Source: Burkholderiaceae bacterium (GTDB taxonomy: Bacteria > Pseudomonadota > Gammaproteobacteria > Burkholderiales > Burkholderiaceae). From it: a DNA stretch of 6,033 nucleotides. The translations under genes were made by a program, and so were the position numbers. Shown here in pieces: positions 1-6,033 of this stretch (positions are counted from its first letter, which is position 1; each line of letters opens with the position of its first letter). The notes beneath the pieces were generated by a model, which worked only from the letters and a program-made list of their open reading frames with translations, did no database searches and was not told the DNA's origin. The stretch lies in NCBI GenBank assembly GCA_025057735.1, contig JANWUU010000009.1, positions 1 to 6,033 of the forward strand. The letters run 5' to 3'.

Positions 1-1
1 C

Positions 2-319
2 TCCGAGGGCATCCCGCGCTCCTTCACGATCTCCAGCAACGAGGTGCTGGAGGCGTTGACCGACCCGCTGAACCAGATCGTCAGCGCGGTGAAGATCGCG
101 CTCGAGCAGACGCCGCCGGAGCTGGGTGCCGACATCGCCGACCGCGGCATGATGCTCACCGGCGGCGGTGCGCTGCTGCGCGACATCGACCGCCTGCTGA
201 TGGAGGAAACCGGGCTGCCGGTCGTGGTCGCCGAGGATCCGCTGACCTGCGTGGTGCGCGGCTGCGGCATTGCGCTGGAGCGCATGGACAAGTTCGGGCA
301 CTCTTTCCTGACCGGCTGA
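2..319 (+). CDS. mreB: Rod shape-determining protein MreB, C-terminal part (5' end outside window)
   Basis: This is the bacterial actin homologue that polymerises on the inner face of the cytoplasmic membrane and positions the elongation machinery. Only the last 105 residues are visible; the reading frame is open from base 2 and ends at TGA 317-319. The visible part begins [20 protein letters not shown] and includes the glycine-rich nucleotide-binding loop [15 protein letters not shown] and the block [17 protein letters not shown], both highly conserved in MreB. Family members are about 347 residues long, so roughly the first 70% lies upstream. A GTG at 44 is only an internal Val codon and not the start. 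It is followed by mreC after a 94-base gap. What is seen is intact, and the identification is very secure. Confidence 0.97.
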   Translation, partial: SEGIPRSFTISSNEVLEALTDPLNQIVSAVKIALEQTPPELGADIADRGMMLTGGGALLRDIDRLLMEETGLPVVVAEDPLTCVVRGCGIALERMDKFGHSFLTG

Positions 320-413
320 GCGGCGCGTCGGCCGGCGCCGTGCGGCGGCCCGGGGCGCGCGGCGCCGCCCGCGCCGAGCGCCGCCACGGGCAGACGGCCG
401 ACGGGCGACGACG
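320..413 (+). other. GC-rich mreB-mreC intergenic gap with strong dyad
   Basis: The gap is almost entirely G and C. It contains the inverted repeat GGCGCG (354-359) and CGCGCC (370-375). A second imperfect pairing lies around it, between GTGCGGCG (340-347) and the GCGCCGCCAC block (378-387). No T-run follows, so this is not a standard intrinsic terminator. It could be an attenuating stem-loop that lowers mreC expression relative to mreB, or simply chance in high-GC DNA. I see no convincing -35/-10 promoter. The stretch before the mreC ATG (GACGGGCGACGACG) has only a poor Shine-Dalgarno match. Confidence 0.3.
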
Positions 414-1319
414 ATGGATTACGGCCCGCCGCCCCTGTTCAACCAAGGCGTCTCGGCGCGCGCGCGGCTGCTGTTTTTCGCCTGCCTGGCGGTGGCACTG
501 ATCGTCATCGATGCGCGCGCGCGGCTGCTGGAGACGGTGCGCGTCGGCGTGGGGGTGGTGATGTATCCGCTGCAGCGAGCGCTGCTGGTGCCGCGCGACG
601 TGGCGGTGCGGGTCGGCGAGTTCTTCACCACCGTCTCGGCCCTGACGCGCGAGAACGAGCGCCTGCGGCGCGCCGCGCTGGAGCAGGCGCACATCGTGCA
701 GCAGGCGCAGGCGCTGGCCGCGGAAAACGAGCGCCTGCGCAAGCTGCTGGGGGCGCGCGAACGGATGACCACCGGCGGCATCGTCGCGCAGGCGCTGTAC
801 GAGAGCCGCGACCGGTTCTCGCGCAAGCTGGTGCTGGATGCCGGCAGCCAGGCCGGGGTCCAGCTCGGCAGCCCGGTGATCGACGAGCTCGGCGTGGTCG
901 GGCAGGTCACGCGCGTCTTTCCGCTCACCGCCGAGGTCACGCTGATCACCGACAAGGAGCAGGCGATCCCGGTACAGATCCTGCGCAACGGCCTGCGCGG
1001 CGTGGCCTTCGGCGGCAACGAGCCGGGCACGCTGGACCTGCGCTTCATGGCCGCCAACGCCGACGTCGTCAACGGCGATCTGGCCGTGACCTCCGGCATC
1101 GACGGCGTCTACCCGGCCGGCCTGCCGGTGGCCACCGTGACGCGCGTGGAGCGTACCGCCAAGGACCAGTTCGCGCGCATCGTGCTGGCGCCATTGGCCG
1201 GCGTGCACAGCCACGCTGCGTTCCTCGTGCTCAAAATGGAGCGCGCGCAGATCCTGCCGCCGCCCGAGCCCGAGCGCCGGCGCGAGCCGGACAAGCGCGG
1301 CAAGGCGGTGCGCAAATGA
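414..1319 (+). CDS. mreC: Rod shape-determining protein MreC
   Basis: MreC is a bitopic inner-membrane protein with a periplasmic domain that binds and activates PBP2 and links it to MreB and MreD. The 301-residue product has a short cytoplasmic N-terminus (MDYGPPPLFNQG, a typical start in betaproteobacteria), one membrane segment at about 18-34, a heptad-like coiled coil at about 70-115 (RENERLRR, ENERLRKLL) and the two-barrel MreC domain at about 120-275. That domain includes the conserved block DLAVTSGIDGVYPAGLPVA. A charged tail rich in Arg, Lys and Pro follows residue 280. The length is usual for the family. I chose ATG 414 because the residues after it match the family start, although its ribosome binding site is weak. 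The TGA stop overlaps the mreD start in ATGA. Confidence 0.96.
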   Translation: MDYGPPPLFNQGVSARARLLFFACLAVALIVIDARARLLETVRVGVGVVMYPLQRALLVPRDVAVRVGEFFTTVSALTRENERLRRAALEQAHIVQQAQALAAENERLRKLLGARERMTTGGIVAQALYESRDRFSRKLVLDAGSQAGVQLGSPVIDELGVVGQVTRVFPLTAEVTLITDKEQAIPVQILRNGLRGVAFGGNEPGTLDLRFMAANADVVNGDLAVTSGIDGVYPAGLPVATVTRVERTAKDQFARIVLAPLAGVHSHAAFLVLKMERAQILPPPEPERRREPDKRGKAVRK

Positions 1320-1924
1320 AGGCGGCCTGGTGGCAGGGATTGCGGGAGGCGCTGGCGCTGCGCGGCGCGCGGCGCGACGAACCGGTCGAACTGGCCGGCA
1401 ACGCGGCGCGCGGCTACCAGCCGAAGGTACTGCTGCGGCCCGTCAACCCGGCCTTCATCTGGCTGTCGCTGGCCGGCGCGCTGGCGGCCAACCTGCTGCC
1501 GTGGGGGGCGACGCCGCTGGTGCCGGATTTCCTGGCGGTGGCGCTGGTCTTCTGGAACGTGCAGCAGCCGCGCCGGGCGGGCATCGGCGCCGCCTTCGTG
1601 TTCGGGCTGCTGATGGACGTGCACGACGGCGCGCTGTTCGGCGAGCACGCGCTCGCCTACACGCTGCTGTCCTACGGCGCCATCACGCTGCACCGGCGCA
1701 TCCTGTGGTTCGCGCTGCCGGCGCAGGCCGTGCACGTCCTGCCGCTGCTGCTGCTGGCGCAACTGGCTTCCCTGCTGGTGCGCCTGTGGGTCGGGGCCGG
1801 CTTCCCGGGCTGGCTGTACTTCCTCGAGAGCGTGGTGGGCGCGGCGCTGTGGCCGCTGTTGTCCTGGTTGCTGCTGGCGCCGCAGCGGCGGCCGGTGGAG
1901 CGCGACGAGACGCGGCCGATCTAG
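1316..1924 (+). CDS. mreD: Rod shape-determining protein MreD
   Basis: MreD is a polytopic inner-membrane protein of the elongasome that works with MreC; its biochemical role is still poorly defined. The 202-residue product has five or six hydrophobic segments between about 45 and 188 and the family signature GLLMDV (97-102) followed by GALFGEHALAY. The start overlaps the mreC stop as ATGA (1316-1319), with a modest purine-rich AAGGCGG at 1302-1308, so translation is probably coupled to mreC. The N-terminal 40 residues before LRPVNPAFIWL are polar and basic and are longer than I expect for MreD, which usually begins just before the first membrane helix. The only alternative start seen near the beginning is TTG 1340, which would shorten it by only eight residues. 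The C-terminus is short and charged. Confidence 0.93.
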   Translation: MKAAWWQGLREALALRGARRDEPVELAGNAARGYQPKVLLRPVNPAFIWLSLAGALAANLLPWGATPLVPDFLAVALVFWNVQQPRRAGIGAAFVFGLLMDVHDGALFGEHALAYTLLSYGAITLHRRILWFALPAQAVHVLPLLLLAQLASLLVRLWVGAGFPGWLYFLESVVGAALWPLLSWLLLAPQRRPVERDETRPI

Positions 1925-2009
1925 ACGTCGCCGCGACGATTTAGCATCGCGCCATGCCCAGCCCACGCCGCCGTCCGCCCGCCCGCCGCCGGCGAATCCG
2001 TGCCGCCGC
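1925..2009 (+). other. mreD-mrdA gap
   Basis: This is the only gap between mreC and rlpA. Directly after the mreD stop lies a perfect small inverted repeat, CGTCG (1926-1930), spacer CCG, CGACG (1934-1938), followed by ATTTAG. It is too short, and its T content too low, to call a terminator. No clear sigma-70 promoter and no AGGAGG-like site are seen before the mrdA ATG. The rest is C-rich and contains a possible mini-ORF, listed separately. Confidence 0.35.
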
Positions 2010-2013
2010 ATGA
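1954..2013 (+). promoter_or_regulatory. Possible 19-codon upstream ORF coupled to mrdA
   Basis: An ATG at 1954 opens a frame reading MPSPRRRPPARRRRIRAAA and stops at TGA 2011-2013. That stop overlaps the mrdA ATG (2010-2012) as ATGA, the same arrangement used at the other coupled junctions here. It could be a leader whose translation delivers ribosomes to mrdA, which has no good Shine-Dalgarno site of its own. Against this, the mini-ORF also lacks a visible ribosome binding site, and its Arg/Pro/Ala content is what random high-GC DNA gives. It resembles no known peptide that I recognise. Confidence 0.2.
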
Positions 2014-3908
2014 AGCCGCTGCGCGATCCGCAACGCGAGCTGTTTCTGTTCCGCACCCGCATCGTGGTGGCGAGCGGACTGGTGGCGCTCGCCTTCCTGC
2101 TGCTGGCGGGCCGCTTGGTCTGGCTGCAGGTGTTCAAGCACGACGACTACCACGCGCGCGCGGAGAGCAACCGCATCGCCATCGTGCCGGTGCCGGCCAA
2201 CCGCGGGCTCATCAAGGACCGCCACGGGCAGGTGATCGCGCGCAATTACTCGGCCTATACGCTGGAGATCAATCCGCGCGAGGTGCGCGACGTCAACGCG
2301 CTGATCGACGCGCTGGCCCAGGTGGTGGAAATCCAGCCGCGCGACCGCCGTCGCTTCCGCAAGCTGCAGGAGGAGCTGCGCGGCGCCGACTCGATCCCGA
2401 TCCGCACGCGCCTGTCCGACGAGGAGGTGGCGCGCTTCGCGGCCAACAAGTTCCGCTTCCCCGGGGTGGAACTGCGCGCGCGCCTGTTCCGCCATTATCC
2501 GCTTGGCGAGGTGGGCTCGCACTTGATCGGCTACATCGGCCGCATCTCGCCGGCCGACAAGGAGCGCATCGCCACCTGGCCGGACGCGGCCGATTACGTC
2601 GGTACCGACTACATCGGCAAGGTGGGCCTGGAGCAGAGTTACGAGCGCGAACTGCACGGCACCACCGGCTTCGAGGAAGTGGAGATCACCGCCGGCGGCC
2701 GCGCCGTGCGCACGCTGTCGCGCACGCCGCCGGTGCCGGGCAACAACCTGATCCTGTCGGTCGACATCAAGCTGCAAGAGATCGTCGAGCGCGCCTTCGG
2801 GGATCGCCGCGGCGCGCTGATCGCGATCGAGCCCGCCACTGGCGACGTGCTGGCCTTCGTCTCCAAGCCCACCTTCGACCCGAACCTGTTCGTCGAGGGC
2901 ATCGATCCGCTCAACTGGGAGCAGTTGAACAACGATCCGGACAAGCCGCTGCTGAACCGCGCGCTGCGCGGCACCTATCCGATCGGCTCGACCTACAAGC
3001 CGTTCCTGGCGCTCGCCGCGCTTGAACTCGGCAAGCGGCGGCCGGAGCAGGTGTTCCACGATCCGGGCTACTTTATCTACGCCGGGCACCGCTTCCGCGA
3101 CAGCAACAAGGTGCCGCTAGGGCCGGTCGATCTGCACCGCTCGATCGTGAAATCGAGCGACGTCTACTACTACATGCTGGCCAACGATCTCGGCGTCGAT
3201 GCGATCCACGACTTCATGAAGCCGTTCGGATTCGGGCAGCTCACCGGCATCGACATCGAGGGCGAGCAGGCCGGCATCCTGCCCTCGACCGCCTGGAAGG
3301 AGCGGCGGCTGCGGCAGAAGTGGTACGGCGGCGAGACGATCTCGATCGGCATCGGTCAGGGCTACAACAGCTTCACGCTGCTGCAGTTGGCGCATGCCAC
3401 CGCCATTCTGGCCAACAACGGCATCGTGATGAAGCCGCACCTGGTGAAATCGATCGAGGATCCGCGCACGGGCGAGCGGCGCCTGACGGTGCCCAAGGAG
3501 AGCTACCGCATCGCGCTGAAGCCGGAGAACCTGCGCGTGGTGCGCGAGGCGATGGTGGACGTCAATGTCAGCGGGACCGCGCGCGTGGCCTTCCAGGGCG
3601 TGCCGTACCGGGTGGCCGGCAAGACCGGCACCGCCCAGGTGATCGGCATCAAGCAGAACGAAAAATACGACGAGCGGCGTGTGCACGAGCGGCACCGCGA
3701 TCATTCGCTGTACATCGCTTTCGCGCCGGCCGACGCGCCGACCATCGCGTTGGCGGTGATCGTCGAGAACGGCGGCTTCGGGGCAGCCGCCGCGGCGCCG
3801 ATCGCGCGCCAGGCGCTGGACTATTACCTGCTCGGCAAGGCGCCGAGCGCGCCGGCGCTGCCGCGCGAGGGCGCCGAGCCGGCGCTGGCGCAGGCGGGAG
3901 TCGAATGA
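2010..3908 (+). CDS. mrdA: Penicillin-binding protein 2 (elongasome transpeptidase)
   Basis: PBP2 is the class B penicillin-binding protein that cross-links new peptidoglycan during side-wall elongation, acting in the periplasm with RodA. The 632-residue product has a short cytoplasmic N-terminus, one membrane anchor at about 18-38, and a pedestal/dimerisation region beginning ESNRIAIVPVPANRGLIKDR (52-71). The C-terminal transpeptidase domain holds all three active-site motifs: S327-T-Y-K330 (nucleophile Ser327), S382-S-D384 (the SxD form expected in PBP2) and K538-T-G540 followed by TAQV. Also conserved are GIGQGY (447-452) and the ENGGFG block near 586-591. The length is normal; the last 20 or so residues are a Pro/Ala-rich tail. 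ATG 2010 is chosen because DPQRELFLFRTRI follows, matching family N-termini, and no in-frame start is available in the gap upstream. The stop overlaps rodA as ATGA. Confidence 0.97.
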   Translation: MKPLRDPQRELFLFRTRIVVASGLVALAFLLLAGRLVWLQVFKHDDYHARAESNRIAIVPVPANRGLIKDRHGQVIARNYSAYTLEINPREVRDVNALIDALAQVVEIQPRDRRRFRKLQEELRGADSIPIRTRLSDEEVARFAANKFRFPGVELRARLFRHYPLGEVGSHLIGYIGRISPADKERIATWPDAADYVGTDYIGKVGLEQSYERELHGTTGFEEVEITAGGRAVRTLSRTPPVPGNNLILSVDIKLQEIVERAFGDRRGALIAIEPATGDVLAFVSKPTFDPNLFVEGIDPLNWEQLNNDPDKPLLNRALRGTYPIGSTYKPFLALAALELGKRRPEQVFHDPGYFIYAGHRFRDSNKVPLGPVDLHRSIVKSSDVYYYMLANDLGVDAIHDFMKPFGFGQLTGIDIEGEQAGILPSTAWKERRLRQKWYGGETISIGIGQGYNSFTLLQLAHATAILANNGIVMKPHLVKSIEDPRTGERRLTVPKESYRIALKPENLRVVREAMVDVNVSGTARVAFQGVPYRVAGKTGTAQVIGIKQNEKYDERRVHERHRDHSLYIAFAPADAPTIALAVIVENGGFGAAAAAPIARQALDYYLLGKAPSAPALPREGAEPALAQAGVE

Positions 3909-5023
3909 GCGAACGGGTGCTGGCCAGCCGGTTCGCGCTGTGGCTGCGCGCGCGCACCGCCGCGCTCGATCCGCTGCTGCTCGGTCTGGTCGGCAGCATC
4001 ACCGTCATCGGCCTGCTGACCCTGTACTCGGCGGCGGCCGATTTCCCCTGGCGCTTCACCGACCAGCTGCGCAACCTGGCGGTCGCCACCCTGGTGATGC
4101 TGCTGTTCGCGAATCTGTCGCCGGCGCTGCTGATGAAATTCGCCGCCCCCGCCTACGCGGTCGGGCTGCTGCTGCTGCTGGCGGTGGAGTTCAAGGGGGT
4201 CACCGTCAAGGGCGCGACGCGCTGGCTCGACATCGGCGTCGCGCGTATCCAGCCCTCCGAGATCATGCGCCTGGCGCTGCCGCTGCTGCTCGCCTGGTAT
4301 TTCCACCGGCGCGAGGGCGCGGTGCGCGCGCTCGACTTCCTCGTGGCCGCCGCGCTGGTGCTGCTGCCCGTGGCGCTGATCGCCAAACAGCCGGATCTCG
4401 GCACGGCGGTGCTGGTGCTTGCCGCCGGTTTCTTCGTCATCTTTTTCGCCGGCCTGCCGTGGAAATGGCTGGCGGCGCTGCTGCTGGCGGGGCTGGCGAT
4501 GCTGCCACTGGCGTGGACGCTGATGCACGACTATCAGCGCGAGCGCGTGCTGACGCTGATCGATCCGATGCAGGATCCGCTCGGCAAGGGCTTTCATACG
4601 CTGCAGGCGACGATCGCCATCGGCAGCGGCGGCCTGTTCGGCAAAGGCTGGATGCAGGGCACGCAGACGCACCTGGAGTTCATCCCCGAGCGCACCAGCG
4701 ATTTCATTTTCGCCGTCTACGCGGAGGAGTTCGGTCTGGTCGGCAACCTGGTGCTGCTCGCGCTGTTCTTCTTCCTGGTCTTGCGTGCGCTGTCCATCGC
4801 CGCCAACGCCTCCACCCTGTTCGGCCGACTGATGGCGGCATCGATCGCGCTGATCGTGTTCACCTACGCATTCGTCAACATCGGCATGGTCAGCGGCATC
4901 CTGCCCGTGGTCGGCGTGCCCCTCCCATTCATCAGCTACGGCGGAACGGCCCTGGTGACGCTGGGCATGGCCTGCGGCATGCTGATGTCCATCCACCGTC
5001 ATCGCAAACTGGTGCAGGCATGA
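3905..5023 (+). CDS. rodA: Peptidoglycan glycosyltransferase RodA (SEDS family)
   Basis: RodA is the SEDS-family inner-membrane enzyme that polymerises lipid II into glycan strands, paired with PBP2, encoded just upstream. The 372-residue product, also known as mrdB, is strongly hydrophobic, consistent with about ten membrane helices. Signature blocks are KGATRWLDIG..RIQPSEIMRLALP (102-126), KQPDLGTA (161-168), DPLGKGFHTLQATIAIGSGG (224-243), LEFIPERTSDFIFAVYAEE (257-275) and GVPLPFISYGGTALV (337-351). Asp266 in TSDFIF aligns, from memory of the family, with the essential catalytic aspartate. The periplasmic loop before HDYQ (208-211) is the short form, without the longer insertion I recall in Burkholderiales. 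The frame is open far upstream, but homology starts near here. ATG 3905 overlaps the mrdA stop as ATGA, with GGGAG at 3896-3900. The stop overlaps rlpA in the same way. Confidence 0.97.
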   Translation: MSERVLASRFALWLRARTAALDPLLLGLVGSITVIGLLTLYSAAADFPWRFTDQLRNLAVATLVMLLFANLSPALLMKFAAPAYAVGLLLLLAVEFKGVTVKGATRWLDIGVARIQPSEIMRLALPLLLAWYFHRREGAVRALDFLVAAALVLLPVALIAKQPDLGTAVLVLAAGFFVIFFAGLPWKWLAALLLAGLAMLPLAWTLMHDYQRERVLTLIDPMQDPLGKGFHTLQATIAIGSGGLFGKGWMQGTQTHLEFIPERTSDFIFAVYAEEFGLVGNLVLLALFFFLVLRALSIAANASTLFGRLMAASIALIVFTYAFVNIGMVSGILPVVGVPLPFISYGGTALVTLGMACGMLMSIHRHRKLVQA

Positions 5024-5946
5024 GACAAGAACACCGCCGAGGAACGGACCTCGCCCCGGGCGCCCTGCGCGGGGTTGTCTATCTGGCGCTCGCCGCCGCC
5101 CTCGCCGGCTGCGGCGCGCTCAACTGGGTGAAGACCCGCTTCACCGGCGAACTGTCGGCCGCCCCGCCCGCGGCGGCCGCGCCGCCGGCGTCCGCTGCGG
5201 CGCCGGCCAGAAGCGACGACATCGCCGACGCGGTGCCGAAGGTCGAGCCGTTGCACCCGACGGCGAACCGCTGGTACGGGGCCGCCGGACGCATGTACCG
5301 GCCGATCACCGACGACCGCGAGTTCAAGGACCGCGGCCGCGCCGCCGTGCTCGGCGCTGCCTACGAGGGCAAGGCGACCGCAGGCGGAGAACCGTTCGCC
5401 GCGCAGTCGATGAGCGCCGCCCACCCGACGCTGCCGATCCCCAGCTACGCGCGGGTGACCAACCTGCGCAATGGCCGCAGTGCGATCGTGCGGGTCGTCG
5501 ATCGCGGCGCTTTCAACCGCGGCGAGGCGATCGCGCTGTCGGCCGCCGCGGCCCAGAAGCTGCAGCTCGCCGGCAACGACGAGGTGGAAGTCGAGCGCCT
5601 GACGCCCCAGATGATCGCGAAGATGACGCCGCCGGCGCCGCCCGCGGCTGCGCCGCAGCCGCTTGCGCCGCCCGAGCCGCCGCGTCCGGTGGCCGAGGTG
5701 GCGCCGACGACGGCACCGCCCGCGACGACGCCGGGTCGGGGTTCGGCTGTTCCAACGGCGACGGTGACGGCAGCAACGTCGAGTCAGCCGCGTGTGCCGG
5801 TCGCACCGTCTGCGGCACCGACTGCAAGCGCGTCTGACGCACCGCCGGCGCCTCCAGCGACGTCCGCCGGAGGAGCCCCGAAGACAAACCCGAAGCTCGT
5901 GCCAAAAAACATTCCTGGCGCGGCGCCGTCGGGCAGCGCAAGGTAG
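5020..5946 (+). CDS. rlpA: RlpA-like lipoprotein with divergent double-psi beta-barrel domain, no SPOR
   Basis: RlpA proteins are outer-membrane lipoproteins; the Pseudomonas aeruginosa member is a lytic transglycosylase acting on glycan strands without stem peptides, while others seem inactive. The 308-residue product has a lipoprotein signal peptide ending in LAGC (Cys31; Gly at +2 favours outer-membrane sorting), an Ala/Pro linker (46-64), a WYGAAGRMYRPITDDREF lead-in (85-102), and a double-psi beta-barrel at about 107-194. The barrel retains TLPIPSYARVTNLRNGRSA, His135 and Asp161 (VVDRGAF), the positions tied to catalysis. Yet the family pattern ASWYG..FHG...NGE reads AAVLG..YEG...GGE, and IDLS reads IALS. 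After residue 200 only a Pro/Ala/Thr-rich tail follows, with no recognisable SPOR domain. The start overlaps the rodA stop as ATGA. In-frame tandem stops TAG TGA (5944-5949) end it. The family is secure, but enzymatic activity is doubtful. Confidence 0.9.
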   Translation: MRQEHRRGTDLAPGALRGVVYLALAAALAGCGALNWVKTRFTGELSAAPPAAAAPPASAAAPARSDDIADAVPKVEPLHPTANRWYGAAGRMYRPITDDREFKDRGRAAVLGAAYEGKATAGGEPFAAQSMSAAHPTLPIPSYARVTNLRNGRSAIVRVVDRGAFNRGEAIALSAAAAQKLQLAGNDEVEVERLTPQMIAKMTPPAPPAAAPQPLAPPEPPRPVAEVAPTTAPPATTPGRGSAVPTATVTAATSSQPRVPVAPSAAPTASASDAPPAPPATSAGGAPKTNPKLVPKNIPGAAPSGSAR

Positions 5947-6033
5947 TGAAGTTTAGCGATCGCGCTCGGCTCGCGCTGCGTCTTCTCTTTGATGCCTCGT
6001 TTGCAGAATCGGTTGCATCGCATCAAGCGTCCG
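5947..6033 (+). other. Downstream region of rlpA; possible weak terminator
   Basis: No supported gene is seen. The base composition drops in GC compared with the operon. A weak hairpin, GCGC (5962-5965), loop TCGGCTC, GCGC (5973-5976), precedes a pyrimidine stretch TCTTCTCTTT (5981-5990), so transcription may end here. The stem is only four pairs, so confidence is low. GCGATCGC (5956-5963) is an 8-base palindrome of unknown meaning. An ATG at 5992 is open to the window edge but has no ribosome binding site. Confidence 0.25.

Noticed and set aside
156..1214. Long - strand open frame across the mreB end and mreC
   Set aside because: It is antisense to two confidently identified genes, with Arg/His/Gln-rich low-complexity translation and no family resemblance.
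1330..1944. Second + strand open frame covering mreD in another phase
   Set aside because: It gives a Gly/Ala/Arg-rich translation without membrane segments, whereas the 1316 frame carries MreD signatures.
1941..3089. Long open frame on the - strand opposite mrdA (382 codons)
   Set aside because: It is antisense to an unmistakable PBP2. The product is rich in Arg, His, Gln and Ala with no motif, as expected for the complement of GC-rich coding DNA.
3153..3161. SSD instead of SxN as the second PBP motif in mrdA
   Set aside because: An SxD motif is the usual form in PBP2 of the elongasome, so this is not a lost active-site residue.
3320..3904. Upstream extension of the rodA frame inside mrdA
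   Set aside because: It is a shadow of the mrdA reading frame. RodA homology and the ATGA overlap place the start at 3905.
3824..5002. Long open frame on the - strand opposite rodA (392 codons)
   Set aside because: It is antisense to RodA. The hydrophilic Gln/His/Arg-rich translation is the mirror of hydrophobic codons, with no recognisable domain.
3940..5019. The + strand frame of rlpA being open for about 1,080 bases upstream through rodA, suggesting a much larger fusion protein
   Set aside because: The upstream part translates to Arg/Ala/Gly-rich sequence that is a frame shadow of rodA. A proper lipoprotein signal peptide and ATGA start at 5020 define the real gene.
5992..6033. ATG opening a frame to the window edge (MPRLQNRLHRIKRP), possibly the next gene
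   Set aside because: Only 14 codons are visible, there is no ribosome binding site (the upstream bases are pyrimidines) and no recognisable N-terminus.
1..6033. A previously undescribed system, mobile element, CRISPR array or RNA gene
   Set aside because: Essentially all the sequence is accounted for by a classic conserved cell-shape operon. I saw no direct-repeat array, terminal inverted repeats, tRNA-like fold or transposase.

Overview
The window is the cell-elongation (rod-shape) gene cluster of a Gram-negative bacterium. The DNA is very GC-rich, roughly 70% by eye, with strong G/C preference at third codon positions. The gene order mreB-mreC-mreD-mrdA-rodA-rlpA and the protein wording (the MreC start MDYGPPPLFNQG, the MreB end, the short RodA loop before HDYQ) fit a betaproteobacterium. 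A Rhodocyclales-like member is my best guess, from memory of the families and not from a search.

All six genes lie on the + strand. The layout is: the last 105 codons of mreB (2-319); a 94-base very GC-rich gap; mreC (414-1319); mreD (1316-1924); an 85-base gap holding a possible 19-codon mini-ORF; mrdA, encoding PBP2 (2010-3908); rodA (3905-5023); and rlpA (5020-5946). The last 87 bases hold no supported gene. Three of the five gene junctions are 4-base ATGA overlaps, typical of translational coupling, so mreC-mreD and mrdA-rodA-rlpA look like tightly coupled units in one operon.

The genes build one machine. MreB filaments inside the membrane organise, through MreC and MreD, the glycosyltransferase RodA and its partner transpeptidase PBP2, which insert new peptidoglycan along the side wall. 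RlpA is an outer-membrane lipoprotein of the double-psi beta-barrel family, which in some species cleaves peptidoglycan lacking stem peptides.

Five of the six genes look orthodox and intact where visible. The most unusual is rlpA: it keeps the two residues linked to catalysis but has lost several signature residues around them, lacks a recognisable SPOR domain, and ends in a long Pro/Ala-rich tail whose codon use differs from its neighbours. Other points are the possible mini-ORF coupled to mrdA, an N-terminal extension on MreD, and GC-rich dyads in the gaps. I see no mobile element, CRISPR array, RNA gene or clearly new system.
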